NCBI GenBank assembly: GCA_964426815.1
Contig: CAYRRZ010000029.1
Location: forward strand, 1-11,957
DNA length: 11,957 nucleotides
Direction of reading: 5' to 3'
DNA from: JADZEJ01 sp964426815
Lineage (GTDB): Bacteria > Patescibacteriota > Patescibacteriia > 2-12-FULL-60-25
The position numbers were made by a program, and so were the translations under genes. Below are positions 1-7,367 of this stretch, piece by piece; the stretch's first letter is position 1, and each line of letters starts with the position of its first letter. The notes below the pieces were generated by a model. The model ran no database searches. It was not told the origin of the DNA and saw only the letters and a list, made by a program, of their open reading frames with translations.

Positions 1-42
1 TCCAAACAAAAAACCTCCATTTCTGGAGGCTTTTTGTTTGGA
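1..42 (-). terminator. Rho-independent terminator of tRNA-Gly
   Basis: A hairpin with CCTCCA (14-19) and TGGAGG (24-29) closes a four-base loop. On the minus strand it is followed by a run of T. The stem extends outward through a perfect 12-base inverted repeat, 1-12 against 31-42, after one mismatch. It follows the tRNA-Gly gene directly, and the outer arm includes the tRNA's discriminator base and CCA. The A- and T-rich arms on both sides would also let it work for plus-strand transcripts. Confidence 0.85.
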
Positions 43-113
43 GCGGGTAGAGGGAGTCGAACCCTCATCTCCACCTTGGCAAGGTGGCATAATAGCCGCT
101 ATACGATACCCGC
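39..113 (-). tRNA. tRNA-Gly (anticodon GCC)
   Basis: The minus strand folds as a complete cloverleaf. The acceptor stem GCGGGTA (113-107) pairs with TACCCGC (49-43). The anticodon stem is CCACC/GGTGG around the loop TTGCCAA, giving anticodon GCC. The T arm is GAGGG-TTCGACT-CCCTC. The discriminator is T, and the CCA end is encoded (39-41), so mature length is 75 nt. It reads GGC and GGU glycine codons. The gene is divergent from the downstream ATPase and is followed immediately by a terminator. Confidence 0.95.
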
Positions 114-135
114 ACGGCTCTTCATTTGTGCGAAG

Positions 136-164
136 ATGCTATCAAAAGGCGGCAAAACATGCAA
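136..164 (-). promoter_or_regulatory. Candidate promoter of tRNA-Gly
   Basis: On the minus strand, TTGCAT (164-159) and TAGCAT (141-136) are separated by exactly 17 bases, matching a sigma-70 -35/-10 pair at four of six and four of six positions. The -10 ends 22 bases before the mature tRNA 5' end, leaving room for a short 5' leader removed by RNase P. Motif only; no experimental support. Confidence 0.5.
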
Positions 165-216
165 GCCTTTCTCCAAATCCCAGACAAAATCCCCCATTTC
201 CGATAAACTACCCCTC

Positions 217-1959
217 ATGGATTCCCTCGTTCTTCTTGGATTGCTGCTTTGGACCTCCCCCTTTGTCTGGCGCTTTGGAAAAGACCTGCTCAAAGGTCAT
301 TTTGGTATAGACATTATCGCCTTGGTCGCCATTCTGGCGTCAATTGGACTGAATCAATATGCCACAGCCGCCGTCATCCTGCTCATGTTAAGCGGCGGTG
401 AATGGCTCGAAAACCACGCCCTCCGCCGAGCTAAACAAGAACTCAGCAAACTCCTTGAACGCGCACCTACCACCGCTCACCTCAAAACCAAAACCGGTTT
501 TCAAGATGTTCCGGCAAGCGACATTCATACGGGAGATATTCTCATCATCAAACCAAAAGAAATCATCCCCGTCGATGGCATCATCCTGCAAGGCTTTGGC
601 TCCATCGACGAATCAAGTATCACCGGCGAATCGCTCCCCATCGAACGCAAAGTCCATGACCTTGTCCGAAGTGGCAGCATTAACCTGGGCGATGTACTCG
701 AAATTCAAGCGCGCAGCACCAGCGCAGAAAGTACCTATGGCCGCATCGTAACCTTAGTTCAACAAGCCGCTGAATCCAAAGCCCCGATGGTACGCCTCGC
801 AGATCGGTACAGCGTCCGCTTCACCCTCCTCACATTTACCCTCGCGGCGATCGCCTGGTTTGTTTCGCATGATTGGATTCGCGTCCTCTCTGTTTTTGTG
901 GTCGCAACTCCCTGTCCGCTCATTATCGCAACGCCCGTCGCCGTCATGTCCGCCATCGGCAAAGCCGCCAGTCGGGGCATCATTGTCAAAAGCGGCGGTG
1001 CGCTCGAAACCCTTGCCCGCGTCAAAACCATGGTCTTCGACAAAACCGGCACCATCACCTTTGGCGAACCCCGAGTCTCAGGCATCTATGCCACCGACGG
1101 CGACACCGGGCGCGTTCTCCATCTCGCTGCTTCGCTCGACCAACTCTCGACCCATATTCTCGCGCGCTCACTCGTAACTGAAGCCGATAAAAAACAACTC
1201 AAACGAATTCTCCCAACCCAATTTCACGAAGAACTTGCCTTTGGTGTTCGTGGCTTTCTTGATGGACAACCCGCTTTTTTTGGAAAACGATCTTTCTTAG
1301 AACAGCATGGTATTCAAATTCCAGACCTGCTCAAACAAAAACAACAACAAGCAAAAACCGCTGGCGAAAAAAGCGTTCTTCTAGCCATCGGAAATACCGC
1401 GATCGGCTTTATCAGTTTCGCTGACGAATTACGCCCCGAAACCAAAACCGTTTTCGATCTGCTTCGTTCATATGGCGTCCACTCTCTAATTCTCCTCTCC
1501 GGTGATCGCCAAGAAATCGCTGATCGTATCGCCAAGGCCGCCGGCATCGGCAAAGCCATCGGCGATGTATTACCCGAACAAAAATTAGCCGAAATCCATC
1601 ATCGCCAAAAGCTCCTCCCACCCGTCGCCATGATTGGAGATGGCGTCAATGACGCACCCGCTCTCGCTGCCGCCGACATCGGTATCGCCATGGCCGCCCA
1701 CGGTGCCTCCGTTGCCTCCGAATCCGCCGACATGGTCATTACGGTCGACAATATCTCACGCATCGGCGACGCCATGAGAATCTCAAAACACATGCTCGCC
1801 ATCGCCACCCAAGGCATCCTCTTTGGCATGGGCGCCAGCCTTGTCCTCATGATTCTCGCCGTCAAAGGAGATATCAATCCTTTCTACGGAGCCATCATGC
1901 AAGAAGCGATTGATGTGACCGTTATCCTAAACGCACTCCGCGTAAGAAGTACAAATTAA
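217..1959 (+). CDS. Heavy-metal translocating P1B-type ATPase with TPC motif
   Basis: Inner-membrane pump that uses ATP to move a metal cation out of the cytoplasm. The 580-residue protein shows the family order: one helix (about 3-20), a hairpin ending in GGEWLE (31-65), the actuator domain with TGES (136-139), a helix pair carrying the metal motif T231-P-C233-P-L, the phosphorylated Asp275 in DKTGT, the hinge GDGVNDAP (474-481), and two C-terminal helices with a QEAIDV segment. The usual CPC is TPC. The nucleotide-domain His-Pro is His313-Ile. A TPC motif places it outside the typical Cu and Zn/Cd groups, so the metal is unknown. The start at 217 is chosen because upstream in-frame sequence runs into the tRNA-Gly promoter and gene; an ATG at 136 is the only other serious option. 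The first membrane helix (MA) of the family is missing. No Shine-Dalgarno is visible. G+C is high in sampled lines. Confidence 0.9.
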   Translation: MDSLVLLGLLLWTSPFVWRFGKDLLKGHFGIDIIALVAILASIGLNQYATAAVILLMLSGGEWLENHALRRAKQELSKLLERAPTTAHLKTKTGFQDVPASDIHTGDILIIKPKEIIPVDGIILQGFGSIDESSITGESLPIERKVHDLVRSGSINLGDVLEIQARSTSAESTYGRIVTLVQQAAESKAPMVRLADRYSVRFTLLTFTLAAIAWFVSHDWIRVLSVFVVATPCPLIIATPVAVMSAIGKAASRGIIVKSGGALETLARVKTMVFDKTGTITFGEPRVSGIYATDGDTGRVLHLAASLDQLSTHILARSLVTEADKKQLKRILPTQFHEELAFGVRGFLDGQPAFFGKRSFLEQHGIQIPDLLKQKQQQAKTAGEKSVLLAIGNTAIGFISFADELRPETKTVFDLLRSYGVHSLILLSGDRQEIADRIAKAAGIGKAIGDVLPEQKLAEIHHRQKLLPPVAMIGDGVNDAPALAAADIGIAMAAHGASVASESADMVITVDNISRIGDAMRISKHMLAIATQGILFGMGASLVLMILAVKGDINPFYGAIMQEAIDVTVILNALRVRSTN

Positions 1960-1975
1960 AGCAAACAAAAAAGCG
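1949..1975. repeat. 27-base direct repeat, copy 1
   Basis: This stretch covers the last codons and stop of the ATPase gene and the bases behind it. It recurs at 2907-2933 in the same orientation with one mismatch (A to G). Both copies begin GTACAAATTAAAGC and end with six A then GCG. The pair bounds a segment holding one gene and a palindromic repeat. Confidence 0.85.
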
Positions 1976-2029
1976 CTCTCAGAATCCAAACCGATAGACA
2001 TCGGCTAAGTTTCCAAAAGCGATAATCGA

Positions 2030-2707
2030 CTACCCCCGAAAGAACGAGGGAGCGGACCAACATGAGTAAGAGCTTTGAGCCGAGTGGCACATGAGTTCTA
2101 TCTTGCCTCTGTAGTTATCAAAGCTAAGTTTTGGCATAGCCGTCCACGGCCACGGCCACAGGTGCTCCGCCGGAATCTGCATCTCATAGCCCGGCAAAAA
2201 GACATACGGCACCCTGTGGCCGTTCATCCTCTTAACCCAGTTCGGATGAAGCGCGGCTGCTGCGAGAATTCCCGCATGCGGCGAGATCATCGCATTACGT
2301 CGATCCTTCTCCGTCGGCTGGTGACCGTGGCCTGAACCAAAATCGATAACCTCCCAACGAAGCGCCACCCGTTCTGAACTCGTCGAAGGGTGCTCGATAC
2401 CCGGAAGGAGACAGAGCCCGATTGATTCGAGACTGTCATAAACTTTCAAACGTACGCTCGAATCCTGCTCGGCGGCTGCACGCATCCACAACTCGTGAAA
2501 GGTACGGTGAATGTCAGAAAGATACGGAACAAGAACGACTGCAACGAGCTTATTCTCAGGCCAAGCAGGAATGGACTTCTCCGCCTCGGCAAATGCCTCA
2601 TCAGAGAATCCCCAAACAAACTCCTTATTCCACTCCCGAACCCGAGCAATTTGCTCAGCTGCAGGAGTAAACAATCCATGCACCAACTCTCTTTCAACAC
2701 CACTCAT
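2030..2707 (-). CDS. Conserved-looking hypothetical protein, 225 aa
   Basis: Soluble protein with no signal peptide or membrane helix; I do not recognise its function. It is rich in Trp, Pro and His. The most conserved-looking part is residues 117-175, running from RWEVIDFG through SPHAGILAAAALHPNWV (142-158) and VPYVFLPGYE (167-176). The start at 2707 is supported by an AGAAGG ribosome binding site (2713-2718) five bases upstream and by a promoter further upstream. A longer reading frame to 2965 only translates the palindromic repeat and is rejected. The gene faces the ATPase and lies alone between the two copies of a 27-base direct repeat, so it may have arrived as cargo of an inserted segment. 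No strong terminator follows; a weak 5-bp hairpin is at about 1991-2004. Confidence 0.7.
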   Translation of the reverse strand: MSGVERELVHGLFTPAAEQIARVREWNKEFVWGFSDEAFAEAEKSIPAWPENKLVAVVLVPYLSDIHRTFHELWMRAAAEQDSSVRLKVYDSLESIGLCLLPGIEHPSTSSERVALRWEVIDFGSGHGHQPTEKDRRNAMISPHAGILAAAALHPNWVKRMNGHRVPYVFLPGYEMQIPAEHLWPWPWTAMPKLSFDNYRGKIELMCHSAQSSYSCWSAPSFFRG

Positions 2708-2712
2708 ACAAA

Positions 2713-2718
2713 CCTTCT
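2713..2718 (-). promoter_or_regulatory. Ribosome binding site AGAAGG
   Basis: AGAAGG on the minus strand, five bases before the ATG at 2707. It fixes the start of the 225-residue hypothetical gene and rules out the longer frame. Confidence 0.6.
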
Positions 2719-2759
2719 TTCTTTCAAACAACAGCGTAAAACAAAAATGTGCTGAGAAA

Positions 2760-2788
2760 TGTGTAGTAAAAAAGGGGTCTCTTGTCAA
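2760..2788 (-). promoter_or_regulatory. Candidate promoter of the 225-aa gene
   Basis: A perfect TTGACA (2788-2783) is followed after exactly 17 bases by TACACA (2765-2760), a weak -10. A transcript starting near 2753 would have a leader of about 45 bases containing the AGAAGG ribosome binding site. It sits between the palindromic repeat and the gene. Confidence 0.5.
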
Positions 2789-2797
2789 TCTATTACC

Positions 2798-2906
2798 GTC
2801 ATCTCGACCGAAGCAGCAGCGAAGTGGAGAGACCTTCCTTTCCAACTCAGACCAATCGAAGATCTCTCCACTCCATTCCGCTACGCTCCATTCCGGTCGA
2901 GACGAC
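2798..2906. repeat. Imperfect palindromic repeat element (~109 bp)
   Basis: The outer arms GTCATCTCGACCG (2798-2810) and CGGTCGAGACGAC (2894-2906) are inverted copies with one mismatch. Inner arms GAAGTGGAGAGACC (2821-2834) and GATCTCTCCACTCC (2861-2874) are inverted copies with two mismatches. The right half also repeats the word CTCCATTCCG in tandem. This is the organisation of dispersed palindromic repeats (REP/MITE-like) seen in many environmental bacterial genomes. Its right end abuts the second copy of the 27-base direct repeat with no gap. It is non-coding, although it is open in one frame. Confidence 0.75.
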
Positions 2907-2933
2907 GTACAAATTAAAGCAGACAAAAAAGCG
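2907..2933. repeat. 27-base direct repeat, copy 2
   Basis: Second copy of the sequence at 1949-1975, 26 of 27 bases identical, same orientation. Here it is non-coding, placed directly after the palindromic element and about 30 bases before the terminator at the end of dabB. Confidence 0.85.
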
Positions 2934-2956
2934 AATACAATCAAAATCCTATACCT

Positions 2957-2992
2957 AAAAAACAAAAGCCCAGATCTCTTCGTCTGGGCTTT
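2957..2992 (-). terminator. Rho-independent terminator of the dab operon
   Basis: Ten-base-pair stem AAAGCCCAGA (2965-2974) and TCTGGGCTTT (2983-2992) with an eight-base loop. On the minus strand it is followed by TTTTGTTTTTTAG, a good U-tract. It lies about 60 bases past the dabB stop. The plus strand lacks a clean T-run after the hairpin, so minus-strand termination is favoured. Confidence 0.8.
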
Positions 2993-3053
2993 GTCATTTG
3001 CAAACCGCTATTCCTGCACATCATCCATCTCTCGGTACACACCCCTGACACGA

Positions 3054-4895
3054 TTACGACGTTTTATACGCAATCTCATGATACGTCTTTTTGTGAGGCC
3101 CAAAGAAGACTTTAGCAAAAAGTCTCATCACCGAAATTCCTAAAAAGACATATCCTGCCGCAAATAACACCATCTCCGCGACATGGCTCACATGAGTCAA
3201 GCTAAGCAATACCTCTTCGCCGAAAAAGGACGGAGTGATAGGGAATGTCATCATCGCAAGACAAGCGATGAAAAAAAGATCACCGACTAAAGGATGGGCA
3301 TACATAAACCCATGAAATTCCAACAATGTGTACGGACCCATCGTACGCTGTAAAAATACAAGACAACCGACTCCGACAAGATACGCAATCACACTACCTG
3401 AAAGATACAACATTGCAGTACGTACCGGAGCACCAGAGAGTATCCCCAAGAATAAACTCACAAAAAGTTGCCCAAAGAATATCTGCGTCCAACAAACCAG
3501 AGCACGGCCCTTACTAGCATACGCACGAACAAAAAGAAGAACACTTAAAATCCCACTTAACCACATCAAAGCGGCCAAGACTTGATGAGACGCTGTTCCG
3601 CCATAGGCAAGCAACCCTCCAACGGACACAACAATCACGCCCAATATACTGAACAAAGGCTTATCCAAAAACCGAACCCACTGACCAATATGTTTGAGCG
3701 GTTGCCACAAGACCTGAGACATCGTGCTATCCATATTCCACTCTTTAACACCCAAAACAAACAGCGTAGAGCGAATCTTGCCAAGAAAATTTTGACCAAT
3801 CTTCTGCTTTGGCAACACGAACGTATACATCTGATTATGAATCAGATAGCTCAAAACTGACGGAGAAATGAGCAACTGATAGGTACGCAGACAGGCATTA
3901 CTTACAAAATGAAAAAGCACCAAAGAATGGAACCCAGCCGCAAGTTCAATAAACATGATCCCGATCTGGGTAACTGACGCATACGCAATCTGCGTTTTAA
4001 TCGATGATTGAACGCGTGCAATAGATGTTGCAAACAAGGCGCTCAAAAGCCCAATACACATGATCCCAATACGCAACCAAAGGCTTCCTTCCCACAAAGG
4101 ATAGGTACGAAGTAAGAGGAACAATCCGATATGGACTGAAAGTGCCCCGTAAAAAATCGCACTAGAAACAGTTGGTCCCTCCATGGCTCGTGGAAGCCAG
4201 TAAGAAAAAGGGAACTGTGCAGACTTAATCAGGGATACAATCAACCAGAGAACTCCAAGGATTGAAAAAGAATTTCCAAACACGCCAATCAACGACTTGA
4301 GCTCCGCAAACTGCACCGAATGCCCAAAATAATGATGAGCAAGCCACAGCGCAAGAATGAACAAGGCGTCACCAATTCGATACAGAGAAAACACCTTGAG
4401 ACTATTTTTCGTCGGCAAAAAACGATCGCGGTAAAAAGAAATGAGCAAGAAAGAACTGATTCCAATAAACTCCCAACCAACAAAAAGCGTCTCAAAGTTT
4501 CCTGAGAAAATAATGAGAGCTAAGCCAACAAAAAAGAACAAAATTGTGGAATGAAATCGCCGAAACCCTGGATCACGATGCATGTAGTACTTACTGAAAA
4601 GCAGCACTAATATCGTCGTGAGACAGGTCATCCCAAAAAACACGACCGAAATCTTATCCATGTAGAAATTCACGACGAATTCATACTGCGGACTGGAAAA
4701 GAGGGTGAGTCCTGGATGGGAGAGGGCAACAAATCCTCCCTGTACCCACGTAACCAAGGTCCGCACAAATAACGCGAACACCGCAACGATGGTCGTAACA
4801 GCAATACCCGAAATGATTCGCTCAAAGCGATTCGGAAGCAAACAACAAACAACAAAAGCAAATAACGGTAGGAGGATAAACAGCGGTATCAACAT
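3054..4895 (-). CDS. dabB: DabB-like NuoL/NdhF-family membrane subunit of inorganic carbon pump
   Basis: Polytopic membrane protein of 613 residues from the complex I antiporter-like (Proton_antipo_M) family, predicted to couple ion flow to bicarbonate uptake with its partner DabA. Visible family marks are Glu142 in GWEFIGISS, Lys224 in LIKSAQFPFSYWLP followed by AMEGPTVSSA (237-246), and IKTQIAYASVTQIG (299-312). Some positions that are His or Lys in NuoL differ: the histidine after the PTxxSA motif is Tyr249, and a later His-Ala-x-x-Lys segment reads Asn333-Ala-Cys-Leu-Arg337. That fits a DUF2309-associated paralogue rather than a respiratory subunit; no other complex I gene is nearby. It starts 9 bases after the dabA stop, so the two are one operon ending at the 2957-2992 terminator. 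G+C is lower than in the flanking plus-strand genes. Confidence 0.85.
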   Translation of the reverse strand: MLIPLFILLPLFAFVVCCLLPNRFERIISGIAVTTIVAVFALFVRTLVTWVQGGFVALSHPGLTLFSSPQYEFVVNFYMDKISVVFFGMTCLTTILVLLFSKYYMHRDPGFRRFHSTILFFFVGLALIIFSGNFETLFVGWEFIGISSFLLISFYRDRFLPTKNSLKVFSLYRIGDALFILALWLAHHYFGHSVQFAELKSLIGVFGNSFSILGVLWLIVSLIKSAQFPFSYWLPRAMEGPTVSSAIFYGALSVHIGLFLLLRTYPLWEGSLWLRIGIMCIGLLSALFATSIARVQSSIKTQIAYASVTQIGIMFIELAAGFHSLVLFHFVSNACLRTYQLLISPSVLSYLIHNQMYTFVLPKQKIGQNFLGKIRSTLFVLGVKEWNMDSTMSQVLWQPLKHIGQWVRFLDKPLFSILGVIVVSVGGLLAYGGTASHQVLAALMWLSGILSVLLFVRAYASKGRALVCWTQIFFGQLFVSLFLGILSGAPVRTAMLYLSGSVIAYLVGVGCLVFLQRTMGPYTLLEFHGFMYAHPLVGDLFFIACLAMMTFPITPSFFGEEVLLSLTHVSHVAEMVLFAAGYVFLGISVMRLFAKVFFGPHKKTYHEIAYKTS

Positions 4896-4904
4896 AGCAA
4901 TGGT

Positions 4905-7122
4905 TTATGACAGAATTTGAATTGGAAGATTTTCCTGAGTTGCATCCACAATATTGTCTGTTTTCATCTTGGTCGCAGACTCAATCATTTCAAGAAAGTT
5001 CTCTGTAAGGATACCTATCTCATGAGACTGTGGCTCATACGGAACAAACTTCCCTTCTTTAAAGAGATACAGCTTCTTTTCTATTGGGTGAAGCACCGTT
5101 AGATGCACCCATCCATGGATAAACCATTCGTACAGCGAAGGAGATGCAGAAATAACACGCAATACCACTGCTGGATCATGCTCAACCAGCATCAACAATC
5201 GAATCGGATCATGCACCTCAATCATTTGAAGCGGAAGACCTGCACGCAAGTCCCCATCACTGCTATTTGCGACACCAATCAGTCCCATCACATTGTGGGG
5301 CAATTTAGTCCCAGCACCTAGCTTTGAATTATCCATGCGCGAAAAATAGTACTCAAGATTGATTCCTCCGCACACGACAGGAAGTGGAGCAATCACATTG
5401 GCGAGGAATGTTCCATCCGGATCCGTACGATAATCATACGAATTCATAAAGGCGCGTCTATCTAGAAACAGATTTCGCGTAAGTGCACGATTTCCCACGA
5501 TACACAGTGCATTCGTCCCATGACCAAGTTCAGGCCGCGGTTCAAAATACGAAACCGATCGTTGTTTGATCGCTTTTCTAATTTTCTGAAGAGATTGCTT
5601 TGTATCAATAGACTTAAAACGCCGCGAACGCTCTTTTGCATTCAAATCGAGTGCATGCTCAAAACGCTCTTTATTCTTTGTATGAAGAGCCTGAAGATCG
5701 CCAGGGATGTTTTTTTCGTCAGAAAATTGGATTTCATCACCTGCCGTATCATGCAATCCTCCCACAAAATACGTCGACATCGGAATGACCAGCCCGCGTT
5801 TCGCAAGCTCCTCACGCACAGAACGGTTATTTGCCATGAACGCAATCACTCGCGCATTCACACCACCAGGACGCCCACTACAGGCACCACAATCATGAGC
5901 TCCATGATGAGGATTGTTGGCGCTTGATGAACCATGACCAATAAAATAGACCAACGGAGCAAACTGCTTCACGAGTCCAATACCACGAAGCAATTTCTCA
6001 ACCCGATCAGCCATCTCGGTTACATTAAATCCAATCTGGAGATTTCGCTCTTCATCCCGTTTTCCNNNNNNNNNNNNNNNNNNNNNNNNNNNNNNNNNNN
6101 NNNNNNNNNNNNNNNNNNNNNNNNNNNNNNNNNNNNNNNNNNNNNNNNNNNNNNNNNNNNNNNNNCGCGCCCTTAAGAATCGCTGACAATGCTTCATCAT
6201 AGTAACTCCACTCAAAAGCATCGTGCCAAATTTTAATCACTTCATACACTTCTCTTTGTTCAGCATCTACAAAAATATTCATTGGTGCCCGGTTGGTCAT
6301 TTCACAAAGAGGCTTCCAGTGAGTGCCGAGCGCTGAGTCCAAAGCATCAATTTCCATGAGACACTCCAAAAGAATAAGATCCTTAAGAGCAATCTTTTTA
6401 GGATACAAAAGCGTCTCCGGATGGTCTTCAAGGGTAGAAACAATGCCTGACCATCCACGGTGCGTAAATTGTTGACCATACAAATATTCTTCAAAAAATG
6501 CTTCTTTCCCAACAAGAATCTTCAACAACTTCTCGATAGAAAGGTTCGGATCATGAAGAAGTTCACGCGCCCGCTTCGTTTTGAAAAAATGCGCAAAACT
6601 ATGTTTCTCCAGAGTCCGGATCGCGTTCAAAAGCCCCTGATCCTCATATGGAAAAGGAGTAATGGCAATTCCCTGATCGAGATAGCTACACAAAATACGG
6701 AATAACAAAGGATGAACCGCATTATTGAGGTCAATCGGATAGTACTCACGCCACCCATGTCGAAGCTTCAAGACTCTGGCATCAAGATTTCCGTCATAAG
6801 ACCCCCGCATAACCTTCTCATACCATTCTTCAAAATGATCCTCGCCAACATGTTCACGAATAACGCGCTCAACAACCTCTTTCTGAATACGATTAATCCG
6901 ATAGAGATTGCGATATTCAGCAAGAGAAAACGTTACTTTATAGCCAAAAATTTCTGACGCCTTAAAAATTGCATCATAAAATTTCATGCTCTGAAAAGCA
7001 TGAAGGGTATTGTGATGCACAAAATCCTTCAACGGACCCTGAGAAGGGAGGTAGTGCTTAAGCGTTTCCAGAACATGCGCCTCACTAAAACGGGTGCCAG
7101 AATGATGTGTAGAAGATGACAT
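4905..7122 (-). CDS. dabA: DabA-like DUF2309 (UPF0753) subunit of inorganic carbon pump, interrupted by assembly gap
   Basis: Peripheral, zinc-binding, beta-carbonic-anhydrase-like subunit that with DabB turns CO2 into bicarbonate in an energy-coupled, one-way manner. The N-terminal part (7122 to 6166) carries HHNTLHAFQ at residues 36-44, a family hallmark. The C-terminal part (6065 to 4905) carries the zinc ligands: His in FIGHG (codon 5934-5936) and Cys in HDCGAC (codon 5889-5891), 15 residues apart. The same spacing is known for His524 and Cys539 of Halothiobacillus DabA. The other pair (Cys351/Asp353 in CIDVR) is not visible and should lie in the N-gap at 6066-6165. The halves lie in different frames as drawn, which only means the real gap is a multiple of three bases; I see no frameshift. 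ATG 7122 is the first possible start after an in-frame TAA. A GGAGGAGG at 7149-7156 is too far upstream to serve it. Confidence 0.88.
6066..6165. other. Assembly gap (100 N) inside dabA
   Basis: Exactly 100 N, the conventional filler for a gap of unknown size. Codons abut both edges exactly (GCG ends at 6166, GGA starts at 6065), so the true gap is divisible by three. It is probably several hundred bases, since the part of DabA with the first two zinc ligands is missing. Confidence 0.95.
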
Positions 7123-7254
7123 ATCAATATCGAGAGTTTATGCAAATACCTCCTCCATGGATTCAAATCGAATTTTTTGCTCAATGAAGCTGTTATTTCG
7201 AAGAGTCATAACATGTTCAAACGATCTAATGTAGCGAAAGTGTGTACCTCAAAG

Positions 7255-7282
7255 ATCATAGCGTCAAGTATCAACTAAACAA
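7255..7282 (-). promoter_or_regulatory. Candidate promoter of the dab operon
   Basis: TATGAT (7260-7255) is a near-consensus -10, preceded after 16 bases by a weak TTGTTT -35 (7282-7277) that overlaps the tRNA-Leu terminator. A start near 7248 would give dabA a leader of about 125 bases. A TTGACG at 7267-7262 is an alternative -35, but nothing good sits at its -10. Confidence 0.35.
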
Positions 7283-7314
7283 AAAACCGACGCCCAGCGT
7301 CGGATCTTTGTTTA
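7276..7314 (-). terminator. Rho-independent terminator of the tRNA-Leu transcript
   Basis: Seven-base-pair stem CCGACGC (7287-7293) and GCGTCGG (7297-7303) with a CCA loop. On the minus strand it is followed by TTTTTTGTTTA. Outer arms TAAACAAA (7276-7283) and TTTGTTTA (7307-7314) are also complementary. The design matches the terminator behind tRNA-Gly. It separates the tRNA-Leu unit from the dab operon. Confidence 0.85.
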
Positions 7315-7367
7315 CTCGAACTTTATTAACCTCAAACTCGACTTTCGCCGAATCGAGCTCAGCTCGA

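Noticed and set aside
34..216. N-terminal extension of the ATPase frame back to position 34
   Set aside because: It would be antisense to the tRNA-Gly gene and has no membrane helix or family similarity in that part. The family-like sequence begins at about 217.
2708..2965. N-terminal extension of the hypothetical gene to 2965
   Set aside because: It translates the palindromic element and the promoter region. A ribosome binding site supports the start at 2707.
3008..3079. A 23-codon basic frame on the minus strand overlapping the dabB end
   Set aside because: No ribosome binding site, and it overlaps the dabB stop in another frame. Too short to support without conservation data.
2511..3143. 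Plus-strand 210-residue open frame across the palindromic element
   Set aside because: It is antisense to the hypothetical gene and to the dabB end, with no family features. It is open by chance.
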